A stretch of DNA of 64,000 nt from Symbiodinium natans. Taxonomy: Eukaryota; Sar; Dinophyceae; Suessiales; Symbiodiniaceae. Made by a program: the position numbers and the translations under genes. The DNA is taken from the NCBI GenBank assembly GCA_905221605.1, contig CAJNDS010002127.1, forward strand, positions 208,649 to 272,648, given 5' to 3'. Under the pieces are notes generated by a model, which was not told where the DNA came from, made no database searches, and was given only the letters and a program-made list of their open reading frames with translations. Positions 1-9,567 of the stretch are shown here, in pieces. The stretch's first letter is position 1. Every line of letters begins with the position of its first letter.

Positions 1-502
1 TGTGAGCATGGCCTCGATGCGACTGAACTTCTTCAGGCCCTTGATCACCTGGGGGTTTTGCGACAGCAAGGAGCCCCCTGATATCCCCTTGTAGACTTCT
101 AGTAAAGGCCCCAATAAGGTACCCCCTTAGGGTATACCACAACAAGGAGCCCCCTAGTATACCCCCCAAATAATAGGATTCCCTTATAACAAGGACCCCA
201 ATACAAGGTACCCCCTGACTTCGGAAACCCCCACCTTGCGATCCGTGCCCTCTCGGCAGTTCGGACCCTTGGAGCACTTCTTCAGGCAGCGGCTTCCGGT
301 GACGTGGGCCAGGTCCATGCTCGCTTCCTCGAATGTCGCGCTAAACCCTAAACCCTAAACCCTAAACCCTAAACCCTAAACCCTAAACCCTAAACCCTAA
401 ACCCTAAATCCATGCCGGCTTCCTCGATATCGCGCAGAAGCATCGGTGCACCCTTCTTGGTGCACTTGCCAGAAAGGCACACCTCCAACTCAACGGCCAT
501 GG
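1..502 (-). CDS. Thioredoxin-like [2Fe-2S] ferredoxin-domain protein, three exons, 3' end outside window
   Basis: Exons on the minus strand are 502-423, 327-235 and 48-1. The first begins after a pyrimidine-rich acceptor (CTCTTCCAG) with ATG at 500-498, which may be internal. The translation runs CLSGKCTKKGAPMLL, then TGSRCLKKCSKGPNC, then VIKGLKKFSRIEAMLT. The Cys pattern (Cys, four residues, Cys, then KKGA, later two Cys four apart followed by KGPNC) fits the thioredoxin-like [2Fe-2S] domain family, which binds an iron-sulfur cluster in electron-transfer proteins. Exon 2 is exactly 31 codons and all joins keep phase. Intron 1 (328-422) is a telomeric array with GA donor and AG acceptor inside a direct duplication; intron 2 (49-234) has GT-AG ends. 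Family is inferred from Cys spacing only; the gene could be a multidomain protein extending past base 1. Confidence 0.6.
52..234 (-). other. Intron of the [2Fe-2S] gene with short AAGG(A/T)NCCCCCT repeats
   Basis: GT-AG intron between CGCAAG and GTGATC. It holds several near-repeats of AAGGAGCCCCCT / AAGGTACCCCCT and no telomeric array. Confidence 0.45.
314..434. repeat. Telomeric array flanked by an imperfect 26-27 bp target duplication
   Basis: Copies at 314-340 and 409-434 share TCCATGC, GCTTCCTCGA and TCGCG in the same order, with differences between these blocks. The CCCTAAA array at 341-408 lies exactly between them. The duplicated GCTTCCTC block contains both splice boundaries of intron 1 of the minus-strand gene. 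Confidence 0.75.
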
Positions 503-604
503 CTGGAAGAGTAAAAAAGCAACAAAACCGCGCCGTAGACCTGCAGCCTGGAACTGCAGCCAATTTCGTGTCTCATAGGCGGCTTAGCTTGAAAAACAAG
601 TTGG

Positions 605-733
605 GGTTTAGGGTTTAGGGTTTAGGGTTTAGGGTTTAGGGTTTAGGGTTTAGGGTTTAGGGTTTAGGGTTTAGGGTTTAGGGTTGTTTAGGGTTTAGGC
701 TTTAGGGTTTAGGGTTTAGGGTTTAGGGTTTAG
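605..733 (+). repeat. TTTAGGG array
   Basis: About 18 units on the + strand, with one interruption (GGGTTGTTTAGGG) and one TTTAGGC unit. The following 734-928 is degenerate CCCTAAA-like and shows no gene. Confidence 0.95.
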
Positions 734-929
734 CCTAGCGTAGAGAAGTAATTATGCCCCATCCATGGTTCTTGTCTCTGGGCTGTCCATGCTTCGTCAA
801 CCTAAACCCCAACCCCTAAAAACCCCTATCGAAACCCTTCAACACCCCTAGAAAGTCCCCCCAAAAACTCTACGACCCCTCAACACCCCTAGGCCCCAAA
901 AAACCCTAAACCCCTAAACCCCTCAAAGC

Positions 930-1026
930 ACTGCACTCCCGAGAGCCCTCGCGAGCCTGTGAACTTCGCTGAACTTGCGTCAGCCAGGCGGAGTAGGTGG
1001 GGATGCAGGCCTTGGACAGATGGTGT
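930..1026. other. Candidate exon island
   Basis: GC-rich open island between arrays. The minus strand reads SKACIPTYSAWLTQVQ; the plus strand reads TPESPREPVNFAELASARR and ends at AG|GTGGGG. Strand undecided, no family recognised. Confidence 0.35.
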
Positions 1027-1028
1027 GG

Positions 1029-1530
1029 GGGTTTGGGGGTTTAGGGTTTAGGGTTTAGGGTTTAGGGTTTAGGGCTTAGGGTTTAGGGTTTAGGGTTTAG
1101 GGCTTATGGTTTAGGGTTTAGGGTTTAGGGCTTAGGGCTTAGGGTTTGGGTTTAGGGTTTAGGGTTTAGGGTTTAGGGTTTAGGGTTTAGGGTTTAGGGT
1201 TTAGGGTTTAGGGTTTAGGGTTTAGGGTGTTGGTTTTAGCTTTTAGGGTTTAGGGTTTAGGGTTTAGGGTTTAGGGTTTAGGGTTTAGGGTTTAGGGTTT
1301 AGGGTTTAGGGTTTAGGGTTTAGGGTTTAGGGTTTAGGGTTTAGGGCTTAGGGCTACTATACTAGGACTACAAGGGGGCATAGGGCTTAGGGCGTAGCGG
1401 GTTGAGGGTTTGGGGGTTGAGGGGTTAGGAGTTAGGGTTTAGCTTTGGGGTCAAGGGGTTTAGGAGTTAGGGTTTGGGGGTTTGAGGGGTTTAGGAGCTT
1501 TAGGGCTTAGGGCTTAGGGTTCAGGGTCGG
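1029..1530 (+). repeat. Long TTTAGGG array decaying into variants
   Basis: Clean TTTAGGG to about 1347 with scattered GCTTAGGG units, then degenerate TTTGGGG, TTGAGGG and CTTAGGG units to 1530. Confidence 0.95.
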
Positions 1531-1988
1531 TTAGGGGGCTTCATCACGCGGGCTCGCAGGGCGTCTGGGCACACAGGGCTTTTTGCAAAATGTCCTGACC
1601 ATCGAAAGCCAAGCAACACCACAACACTCGAAAATCTCCAACTCGAAGCGTAGTTGCACGGCCCCTCAACATGGGCCCTTAGTTGGGGAACCCTCATCGT
1701 GATATACCCCGTCTATTCCCGAGGAAACTGCAGGAACCCAAGGGCCGGCTCATGCCTCAGAACCCTTGAAGGAAGGTAAGGGACCATTTTCTTACAAACC
1801 TGGCACTCCTAACTCCTAACCCTTGCCAATCCCCTATATATATATATATATACTGGCATTAAATCGGGATTGAAACATAGGGGGGGGGGGGGGGGTACTA
1901 TAATCCCTATTAAAAACTGCTCGTATGAGGGGGACCATCCCAACCTGGCACCCCTAACCCTTGCCACTCCCATAGAAAACTCCAAAGC
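1531..1988. other. Non-coding stretch with AT and G homopolymer tracts and a partial foldback copy
   Basis: Contains (AT)n near 1836-1852, a G run at about 1880-1896, and at about 1853-1948 the right half of the GGGATGTTCCCC foldback family (ATCCCTATTAAAAACTGC then GAGGGGGACCATCCC). No convincing exon. Confidence 0.5.
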
Positions 1989-2031
1989 CCAAACCCCAAA
2001 CCCTAAACCCTAAACCCTAAACCCTAAACCC
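1989..2031 (-). repeat. Short CCCTAAA array
   Basis: About six units with one CCCCAAA variant. Confidence 0.9.
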
Positions 2032-2096
2032 TGGCACTGGAAGCCCCACGAAACCCTTTTTGGACCCTGAGTTCCTCCCACCCACGAAGCCCACCT

Positions 2097-2309
2097 CAAA
2101 AACCCTAAACCCTAAACCCTAAACCCTAAACCCTAAATCCTAAACCCTAAACCCTAAACCCGAAATCCTAAGCCCCTAAGCCCTAAGCCCTAAACCCTAA
2201 ACCTTAAACCCTAAATCCTAAACCCTAAACCCTACTTAAATCCTAAACCCTACACCCTAAGCCCTAAACCCTAAGCCCTAAACCCTAAGCCCTAAACCCT
2301 AAATCCTAC
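2097..2309 (-). repeat. CCCTAAA array with variant units
   Basis: About 30 units; the distal half is mixed with CCCTAAG, TCCTAAA and CCTTAAA variants, suggesting an older array. Confidence 0.95.
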
Positions 2310-2314
2310 AGCCC

Positions 2315-2380
2315 TGAGCCCCAGTGCCTCCTTCACCAACTTCACGATGCACTCGGCGTAGGCGACCTCTTTGTTCAGGG
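2315..2380 (-). other. Candidate exon island
   Basis: The minus strand reads LNKEVAYAECIVKLVKEALG, an amphipathic helix-like stretch. The plus strand is interrupted by stops in the frames examined. Followed by a C run at 2393-2417 and a short TTTAGGG remnant. Confidence 0.45.
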
Positions 2381-2396
2381 TTGAGCCCCCGCCCCC

Positions 2397-2427
<31 letters not shown>

Positions 2428-2692
2428 GCGGTTTAGGGTTTAGGGTTCCCTCCTACCCCCCTCTATATATCCCGCCTCTACATGATTTGGCATCATTTCC
2501 GAAGCTTTTGAGCCACAACTGCTGTTTTGGGCTTAGAGGGCTTAGGGTTAAGGGGTTCTCTCTGTGGGGTGCGCGCTTGAATGTCCCAGGTGCTGGGCAG
2601 AGGGCTTGGTTTTCGACTCTGACAACTGGATGAACACCCACTCAACAGACAACGGGTACAAGGAAAGCCCTCCCTAAAGCCCCCAAAGCTAC
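2428..2692. other. Non-coding spacer
   Basis: Two TTTAGGG units at the start, then unique sequence; a 62-residue minus-strand open frame here has no recognisable features. Confidence 0.3.
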
Positions 2693-2794
2693 ACCCTAAA
2701 CCCTAAACCCTAAACCCTAAACCCTAAACCCTAAACCCTAAACCCTAAACCCTAAACCCTAAACCCTAAACCCTAAACCCTAAACCCTAAACCC
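2693..2794 (-). repeat. CCCTAAA array
   Basis: About 14 near-perfect units. Confidence 0.97.
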
Positions 2795-3109
2795 GCAATT
2801 GTGACCATCCTTCCCTTTGTTTGCTGTTTTGCCGCGTCTTGCCTGGAAGAAAGCTCAAAGCTACCCTGGGTTTGAAGTTTAGACTTTAGGGGCTTCAGGA
2901 GCTTGGGGGCTTAAGGTTTCGGGCTCAAGGGCTTAGGGGCGGATTTTTGTTATTCTTTTTTTGGGGACGGGGCCTGGAGTCTACGCCTGCGACATGACTC
3001 CTTGCCGTTGAGGAGCTTTAGGAGCTTTAGCGGCATTAAAGCAGCTTTCGGAGCTCTGGGGGATCTTCCGCTTTTAGGGTTGTAGGGTTGCAGGGTTGTA
3101 GGGTTGTAC

Positions 3110-3198
3110 TAAACCCTAAACCCTAAACCCTAAACCCTAAACCCTAAACCCTAAACCCTAAACCCTAAACCCTAAACCCTAAACCCTAAACCCTAAAC
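3110..3198 (-). repeat. CCCTAAA array
   Basis: About 12 perfect units; upstream 3075-3108 has GTAGGGTTGCAGGGTT variants. Confidence 0.97.
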
Positions 3199-3206
3199 CG
3201 CCCCTG

Positions 3207-3279
3207 CCTGGCCCTGGAGCAGCAGACCAGCTCGCAGCGTGGAGGCATCGTCGCTGAGGCGTCCAAGGAGCCGCAGCAC
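3207..3279 (-). other. Candidate exon between two arrays
   Basis: Minus strand: acceptor ACCACAG then VLRLLGRLSDDASTLRAG, ending CCAG|GC (GC donor). The plus strand is also open (LEQQTSSQRGGIVAEA), so strand is probable, not certain. Confidence 0.42.
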
Positions 3280-3289
3280 CTGTGGTCAG

Positions 3290-3432
3290 GGTTTAGGGTT
3301 TAGGGTTTAGGGTTGAGGGTTTAGGGTTTAGGGTTTAGGGTTTAGGGTTTAGGGTTTAGGGTTTAGGGTTTAGGGTTTAGGGTTTAGGGTTTAGGGTTTA
3401 GGGCTTAGAGTTTAGGGTTTAGGGTTTTGGGA
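3290..3432 (+). repeat. TTTAGGG array
   Basis: About 20 units with TTGAGGG and CTTAGAG variants near the ends. Confidence 0.95.
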
Positions 3433-3735
3433 TTAGGGTTTCCGGTTTAGGGAGAGCATCTCAAAGAAAATTCGGGGCTTAGCGATGAGGGCTTATGGGG
3501 CCGCGAACCCTCCTTCTCACAAGGGCCAAAATAGTGCCCTGCCACTGTCCCACTGCACCCGAAGAATTCTCATGATGGGTTCCGCAAGCTTGCTCCCAGG
3601 GGAGGAGTTTTGAGACGAAAGCTGAGCAAATCAGCACTGCCTACTAGGCGGAAGCTGGCCCTCTAAGCAGGCTCGTTACAGCGAACAAAGCTTTGCTGAA
3701 TCAGGGAGGAAGCCCCCAAATACTGTCCAACTTTC

Positions 3736-3820
3736 CCTAAACCCTAAACCCTAGCCCTAAACCCCAAACCCTAAACCCTACACCCCAAACCTTACACCCT
3801 AAACCCTAAACCCTAAACCC
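3736..3820 (-). repeat. CCCTAAA array, degenerate
   Basis: About 12 units with CCCCAAA and CCTTACA variants. Confidence 0.85.
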
Positions 3821-4373
3821 AACTTGGGCGTCATTATGGAACTTGGGGTCAAGGGCTCCAGCCGATTCTAACGATTTTTGATTTTTGGCGAACTTTCAGT
3901 CGCACCACTGTCTGGTTGAGGCCCGAGGGCTTCGTGTCTCTGTGTGCTTGGGGCTCGCATGTATGTTCCCTGAAGCCGAAAACCCTGAAACCCCTCAAAC
4001 CATGAGGCCTAAACACTGAACCCCTAAGCCGTAGCTTAATTTCGGATCTGGGAGCCTCAAATACCTCATCATACACAAATGTAAACCCTTGCCTTGAGTG
4101 ACTTAGGATTTCGACTACCGATTTGGGCTTGCACGGTTTTTCTCTCTGTTCAGGACGGAACCAATCCCCCCCCCCCACCCCCAAATGCTTGGGCTTGCAC
4201 TGTCCTCCACCCCCTCCGCGAACGAACCTCTAAACAGCGACCTCCTCCCCCGAAGAAACCCTCCAAACGAAAATCCTCAACCCAACAAACCCTCCGGTGT
4301 GCAAAAAAGTACGGGCCCACAACTCAGACTTAGCACGATAATTATGTGGGGGGCAGTTGCAAAAGTTCCAGAC
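3821..4373. other. Spacer, no clear gene
   Basis: Open frames of 66-111 residues on both strands overlap and are low-complexity (Pro/Pro, C runs). Nothing supportable. Confidence 0.3.
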
Positions 4374-4477
4374 CCCAAGCCCTAAACCCCAAACCCTAAA
4401 CCCTAAACCCCAAACCCTAAACCCTAAACCCTAAACCCCAAACCCTAAACCCTAAACCCCAAACCCTAAACCCTAGG
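4374..4477 (-). repeat. CCCTAAA / CCCCAAA array
   Basis: About 14 units in which CCCCAAA alternates with paired CCCTAAA in a higher-order pattern. Confidence 0.95.
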
Positions 4478-4560
4478 CCTTCTCCAAGTAGCGCATGGCC
4501 ACGCTCAGCCGCGCGGCGGGCGGAGCCTCGCCTCGGCAAGGTATCCCAGATCTGCTGCTT
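4478..4560 (-). other. Candidate exon island
   Basis: Minus strand reads VKQQIWDTLPRRG in one frame and SVAMRYLEKA preceded by ADLGYLAEA in others, reminiscent of Sel1/TPR-type helices but split across frames. Possibly a frame-broken exon. Confidence 0.3.
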
Positions 4561-4586
4561 CACCGGGAGAGAAAAAAAGCAGTGCA

Positions 4587-4687
4587 GGGTTTAGGGCTTA
4601 GGGTGTAGGGTTCAGGGTTCAGGGTTTAGGGTTTAGGGTTTGGGGTTTAGGGTTTAGGGTTTAGGGTTTCGGGTTTAGGGTTAGGGT
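4587..4687 (+). repeat. TTTAGGG array
   Basis: About 14 units with TTCAGGG, TTTGGGG and TTTCGGG variants. Confidence 0.9.
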
Positions 4688-4725
4688 ACTTGCTCAATTT
4701 TTCTGTTCACTTGTTGGTGGATGAG

Positions 4726-4767
4726 TTGGGATGTTCCCCCTTATGTCCCAAGAGGGGTTACTATACT
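4726..4767. mobile_element. Half copy of the GGGATGTTCCCC foldback MITE
   Basis: Left arm TTGGGATGTTCCCCCTTAT only; the right arm is missing, replaced by a second hairpin element. Confidence 0.45.
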
Positions 4768-4778
4768 TTTTTTTTGGC

Positions 4779-4868
4779 TGGTTCTTAGTAGGGAATGGAG
4801 GTACCTATATACTCCCTGACAAGGGTATATATAGGGCCCTAGTCCCCTCATTCCCTAGGAAGAACCAG
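4779..4868. mobile_element. 90-bp foldback element, TAGTAGGGAATG family
   Basis: Termini CTGGTTCTTAGTAGGGAATG (4779-4798) and its near reverse complement at 4849-4868 pair at 18 of 20 positions. The same TAGTAGGGAATG arm recurs at 17481 and near 56980. Confidence 0.7.
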
Positions 4869-4978
4869 GATTTTTCTGTTCATTTGATGGATAAGGATCT
4901 TTTCAGCCTAACGTGTTACACCCTTATCCTCCCAACTGACTGAAAAGTTCTTGGATTGGTCCCACGGCAGGGCTAGAC

Positions 4979-5106
4979 CTAAACCCTAAACCCTAAACCC
5001 TAAACCCTAAACCCTAACCCTAAACCCTAAACCCTAAACCCTAAACCCTAAACCCTAAACCCTAAACCCTAAACCCTAAACCCTAAACCCTAAACCCTAA
5101 ACCCTA
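4979..5106 (-). repeat. CCCTAAA array
   Basis: About 18 units, one shortened CCCTAA unit. Confidence 0.97.
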
Positions 5107-5217
5107 ACAACCCTCAAGCCCTAAACCCCTAAAACCTGTGAGCCGAAACTGTGAAACTCTAAGGCTCTCCTCCTAAATCGTAAGCACCCAAAACCCAAAA
5201 AGACAAAAAAAAAAAAA

Positions 5218-5343
5218 AGGAAACCCTTCAAACCCTTCAAACCCTTCAAACCCCTAAAACCCTTCAAACCCTTCAAACCCTTCAAACCCTTCAAACCCTT
5301 CAAACCCTTCAAACCCTTCAAACCCTTCAAACCCTTCAAACCA
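5218..5343 (-). repeat. Nine-base CCCTTCAAA satellite
   Basis: About 14 tandem copies of a unit like a telomeric repeat with two extra bases. The apparent KGL-repeat protein on the minus strand is an artefact of this array. Confidence 0.9.
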
Positions 5344-5960
5344 TCAAACCCTAAAACCCTTAAACCTTAAAAACCCTCAAAAACCCTAAAAACCGTGAAA
5401 ACCCTAAAAACCCTAAAAACCCTAAAAAACCTAAAACCGTAAAACAGCAAAAGCCTAAAAGCCTAAAAGCCTAAAAGCCTAAAAGCCTAAAAGCCTAAAA
5501 GCCTAAAACCCCAAAACCCAAAAACCCCAAAACCCCAAAACCCTAAAACCCTAAAACCCTAAAACCCTTGAACCCTAAAACCCTAAAACCCTAAAACCCG
5601 AAAACCCTAAAACCCTGAAAACCTAAAACGTTAAACGCCCTAAAACCCTAAAACCCTGAAACCCTCAAACCCTCAAACCCTCAAACCCTAAACCCCTAGA
5701 ACCCTAAAACCCTAAAACCCTTAAACCCTAAAAACCCTAAAACCCCAAAACCCTAAAACCCTAAAACCCCAAAACCCAAAACCCAAAAACCCAAAAACCC
5801 AAAAACCCTACAACCCTTCAAACCCTTCAAACCTTTCAAACCCTAAAAACCCTAAAACCCTAAAACCCCAAAACCCCAAAACCCTAAAACCCCAAACCCT
5901 AACCCTAACCCCTAAACTCTAAACCCCTAAAACCCTAAAACCCTTCAAACCCTAAAACCC
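5344..5960 (-). repeat. Degenerate CCCTAAAA-type repeat field
   Basis: Long field of eight- and nine-base variants: CCCTAAAA, CCCCAAAA, AAAAGCCT (about seven copies near 5450-5505), CCCTCAAA. No gene. Confidence 0.85.
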
Positions 5961-6365
5961 GAAAACCCTGAGCTTGTGACGCCAAGGGCACCTGGTGGTG
6001 TTGTGACCGATGCGGCTTGGTCCGCTAGTGCGGCCACAGGCGTGCGCATGTAGGAACACCTCATTGTTAATTGTTCTGGTTATTCTTTTTCTTCTTACTC
6101 GTCTTCTTATTCTTCTTATTCTAATTGCTCTTATTATTCTTAACATTCTGATAATTCTTGTCTTTCTTGTTGCTGCTATTTTACTTTTACTTTTTATTGT
6201 TAGCTGAATTCTTATTGCTGCTAATAAGAGAAAGAACAAGTGCCTACAACATGTATAGATGTACTCAGATTTAGATAATGAAATACAGCCCACAGGCGGT
6301 TGGTGGTTGCAGAGTTTAGGCTTTGGGGGTTTAGGATTGTGATTTAAGTGGGGTTGCTAACAGGG
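5961..6365. other. AT-rich spacer
   Basis: TTCTTATT-type pyrimidine-rich stretch at about 6070-6210 gives hydrophobic pseudo-ORFs; no gene supported. Confidence 0.4.
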
Positions 6366-6407
6366 ACCCCTTTTATAAGGGCCTAGGGTTTAGGGCAACC
6401 CGAAATG

Positions 6408-6468
6408 GACTCGAGCTTATGGAAGCCGCGCACGCGCCCTCCGAAGTACTGATTTCGGGCAGGCACCT
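6408..6468 (-). other. Candidate exon island
   Basis: Minus strand reads LKVPARNQYFGGRVRGFH with an internal CAAG|GTGCC boundary. Short degenerate TTTAGGG units flank it at 6366-6400 and 6484-6520. Confidence 0.4.
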
Positions 6469-6750
6469 TGAGTTGAGGGTTAAGGATTTAGGGTTTAGGG
6501 TTGAAGGTTTAGGGTTAGGGAGCCACTTTGTTGGGGCAGCCTAACAAAGCCAGCTAGGGGAGTAAAAGCAGGACTCAGGCAGCACGCTCCGTGAAAATTC
6601 AAGTCGGCTGCAAAAAATCCCACCTTCAACTCGACATACCTTCGGTATACCCCATAAGCGTGCCAGTAAGCAATAGCCCCACATGGACTTTGCCAAGGTC
6701 GCTAGAAGCCCCCCAATTCCAGTTTGCAGCCGAAATCCTAAAGCACCCCT

Positions 6751-6842
6751 CAACCCCAAACCCTAAACCATAAGATCCCTAAACCCTACTAAAATCCCTC
6801 AACCCCAAACCCTAAACCCTAAACCCAAACCCCAAACCCTAA
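6751..6842 (-). repeat. Degenerate CCCTAAA array
   Basis: Mixed CCCTAAA, CCCCAAA and CCCTACTAAAA units. Confidence 0.8.
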
Positions 6843-6844
6843 AA

Positions 6845-6915
6845 GACTCTGATGAAGACGAGCTGCGCAAGCTGGAGGGCCGCTGTTGCGTAAAGCCCAT
6901 ACCTCCGTGGCTTTG
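6845..6915 (+). other. Candidate exon island
   Basis: Plus strand reads DSDEDELRKLEGRCCVKPIP, acidic then basic, between a CCCTAAA array and a TTTAGGG array. Confidence 0.42.
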
Positions 6916-6917
6916 GG

Positions 6918-7015
6918 GGTTCAGGGTTTCGGGTTTCGGGTTTAGGGTTTAGGGTTTAGGGTTTAGGGTTTAGGGTTTAGGGTTTAGGGTTTAGGGTTTA
7001 GGGTTAGGGGTTCAG
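6918..7015 (+). repeat. TTTAGGG array
   Basis: About 14 units, the first few TTTCGGG. Confidence 0.95.
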
Positions 7016-7311
7016 GGTTCTGGAGGTACAGGTACTCTGCGGGCTGATGGAAGTTTATAGGGTTGATACAAGGATTTATACAAGGGGGCTTCGAAAGGCC
7101 TTTTCGTGTCTTGAGGTGTAGGGTTTAGGTATTACTTAGTTGTCCAGTACCTATGGGTTTTAAAGGTTAACCTTTGGGATTACAAGGGGAATATATTAGC
7201 CCAAAAAGGTTAAAGGTTATCTACTCTACTACTAAGATTAGGGTTTAGGGCTGTAAAGTCGATAAGATTTACAGGGTCTAGGGTAGTCCCCGCACTCCCG
7301 GACTTGAGCAG

Positions 7312-7352
7312 AGGATGCGGACCCGAACTCCGTCAAAGGGGCGGCCAAGAAG
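7312..7352 (+). CDS. Candidate short exon with splice signals
   Basis: Acceptor TTGAGCAG, then reading EDADPNSVKGAAKK (first residue completed upstream), then donor GTACCA. Ends in phase 0, matching the Lys-rich exon at 9520. Product unknown. Confidence 0.42.
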
Positions 7353-8006
7353 GTACCACTGGGATTTCGGGTTTAGGGTTGAGTGTTTTCAGGTTTAGGA
7401 CTAGGGCTTCGGGTTTCGGGCCCTTGGCCGCCTAGGGTTGCATCCTTGAACTCTGGGACGTTAACCCAGGTCCGTGAGTGGATTATTTCAATAACACAAA
7501 GGGTGCCCCTGCATTTGCATTCATGAGCTGTGCGGGGGAACGGAACACCAAAAGCACAAGCAAGGGAAGTCCTACAAACCCTACAAACAAGCACAAAGAA
7601 GCCACTACACACCCTTAAAACCCGTTGTGTTAACCTTATGTTGCCTTAGAAGAGCCTTTGTATCAACGCTATACGAACCAGGGCCCACTGACCCCCAAAC
7701 TTTCCTGAAACCCCTACTGGGAGCCGCCTTCTACCTGCCTGGGACCTACCTGGGACCCCCCTGCGCTTTCCTGAAATCCTTCCTTAGGACCTAGAACTGC
7801 ATTGGGACAAGGTTGTTTGGAAGTGGGCAATTGACTTGAGTTTAGGCGTAAGCCCTAAAAGGAACAGGCTAGGGGGCTTTTGCCGGCTTGGACTGTGTAG
7901 GGTGCATGGGAGAAAGGTGTCAGAGCTGCTCTTCGCACCTAACGAAGCTTTTGGGCCTCTTCTGCACCTCCTGACCTTCACAGCATCTGCGCCACATTGC
8001 AGCAAA
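7353..8006. other. Spacer, no clear gene
   Basis: Unique sequence with scattered degenerate telomeric units; open frames under 80 residues on the minus strand without recognisable features. Confidence 0.3.
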
Positions 8007-8141
8007 TCCTAAACCCTAAACCCTAAACCCTAAATCCTAAACCCCTGAGCCCTAAACCCTAAACCCTAAACCCTAAAACCGAAACCCTAAACCCTAAACC
8101 CTAAACACTAAACCCTAACCCTAAATCCTAAACCCTAAACC
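8007..8141 (-). repeat. CCCTAAA array
   Basis: About 18 units, several variants (TCCTAAA, CACTAAA). Confidence 0.92.
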
Positions 8142-8210
8142 GACTGCCGTGAGCTCAGGCCCTCCAGGCATGCCAAGCTGCTGATCTTCCTTCAGCGGTT
8201 CCAAGAGGTG
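8142..8210 (+). CDS. Candidate exon with GT donor
   Basis: Plus strand reads DCRELRPSRHAKLLIFLQRF then GAG|GTGTGT. The minus strand is also open (LLEPLKEDQQLGMPGG), so strand is probable only. Flanked by a CCCTAAA array and TTTAGGGG-like repeats. Confidence 0.42.
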
Positions 8211-8232
8211 TGTCGCCTCTCCAGCTGAAGCT

Positions 8233-8356
8233 TTAGGGTTGAGGGGCTTAGGAGTTTAGGGTTGAGGGTTTAGGGGTTTAGGGGTTTAGGGGTTTAGGGG
8301 CTTAGGGGTTTAGAGTCTAGGGTTTAGGGTTTAGGAGTTGAAGGTTTAGGGTTTGG
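8233..8356 (+). repeat. TTTAGGGG-type degenerate array
   Basis: Units of seven and eight bases, with TTGAGGG. Confidence 0.85.
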
Positions 8357-8458
8357 TGACCTCTTGTGAAATCTGTCCGTCTCTGGTCGTTGCTGTTGTC
8401 GCTTCAGGGTCTTTAGGGTCTAAAGCCACCCCCGAAATCCTAAACCCCTTAGAGTTAG

Positions 8459-8526
8459 GACCCTAAACCCTAAACCCTAAACCCTAAACCCTAAACCCCA
8501 AACCCCAAACCCTAAACCCTAAACCC
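8459..8526 (-). repeat. CCCTAAA array
   Basis: About 9 units, the last CCCCAAA. Confidence 0.92.
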
Positions 8527-8530
8527 CAAC

Positions 8531-8589
8531 CGGTTGAAGAGCTCGGACGCAAGCGGAGCCTTCTGAAGCAGCTGGCGTTGGTCGGATTC
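8531..8589. other. Candidate exon island
   Basis: Minus: acceptor GGCAG, ESDQRQLLQKAPLASELFNR, donor GTTGGG. Plus: EELGRKRSLLKQLALVGFLP. Both look protein-like; the minus model has the cleaner splice ends. Confidence 0.42.
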
Positions 8590-9082
8590 CTGCCTTGCGC
8601 GTGTGTTGCCAGGGCTTACCACACCTTAAATCAGGACTAGGGTTTAGGGTCAGGGTTTCGGGTTTAGGTAAATGGGTAGAGCTATATGTAGGGACCCAAA
8701 TTGCAGTTCTACCCAGGTCTACCCACCCAAAAAAATACAGAATGAGAACAGTATATGTACATAGATATATATACATAAAAAAAAACATGGCAACACGAAC
8801 AAACATAGGAACACAGCCGGGAAGGCGTGAAAACCAGGATTTGGCGATGAGGGTTTACTAGACCCAGGAATAAACAAGGTGCCCTGTTTGCTTTTAAGGG
8901 GGGCTAGAAGGGAACCTGAAACCCTAAACCCTAAACCCTAAACCCTAAACCCTGAACCCCGAAAAAAGACAATAAGGGCCTACCCTAGGTCCTGAGAGCC
9001 TAAACCCCGCTATTTCATCCCGAAGCCCGGAACCCCGAGAACCCCAAACCCGCTTTACCCCAAACCCTAAGAGTCCTATACA

Positions 9083-9170
9083 CCCTAAACCCTAAACCCT
9101 AAACCCTAAACCCTAAACCCTAAACCCTAAACCCTAAACCCTAAACCCTAAACCCTAAACCCTAAACCCT
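9083..9170 (-). repeat. CCCTAAA array with possible small flank duplication
   Basis: About 12 units. Left flank TCCTATACACC and right flank CCCTATACCCACC are similar, a weak hint of a target duplication. Confidence 0.93.
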
Positions 9171-9178
9171 ATACCCAC

Positions 9179-9249
9179 CGAGTTGCTCCATGGACTTGGC
9201 AAGGTGGAAGCAGAGCGACGCGATGGGAGTCGCAAGGGAGGGCGTGGTC
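9179..9249. other. Candidate exon island
   Basis: Minus: PSLATPIASLCFHLAKSMEQ with donor CTCG|GTGGGT. Several other frames are open. Confidence 0.38.
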
Positions 9250-9404
9250 CTTTCGGGTGGGAGGCGCCCAGTTCTCTTGGCGTTTGGGTTTCTACGATTT
9301 GCTTAGGGGCCCCCCTTTAAGGGCAATATAGGGTATGTAACATATCTTATTTTGGGGGGGTTCTTAAGCAAATAGTAGTTTTAGGGTCTCGTGCATACCT
9401 ACAT

Positions 9405-9460
9405 ACATGCATGCATGCATGCATACATGCACATGTGCGCGTGTGTGTGTGTGTGTGGGG
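9405..9460. repeat. (CATG)n and (GT)n microsatellites
   Basis: CATGCATGCATG then GTGTGTGTGT; no gene. Confidence 0.9.
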
Positions 9461-9519
9461 GTGTTATGTATACTCTGTCTCTTTGAGGGTGCCCTCAACT
9501 AACTGGCCATCGTGCAGAG

Positions 9520-9567
9520 GACAAGCCTCCCAAGGCTCTCGGCAAAAAGAAGCCCCGTGCGATGGCG
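9520..9567 (+). CDS. Candidate Lys-rich exon with GT donor
   Basis: After GTGCAGAG, 16 codons read DKPPKALGKKKPRAMA, then donor GTAGGC. In phase with the exon at 7312-7352 and similar in composition, so they may be neighbours in one plus-strand gene. Confidence 0.45.

Noticed and set aside
5121-5339. KGL-repeat protein
   Set aside because: Translation of the CCCTTCAAA nine-base satellite.
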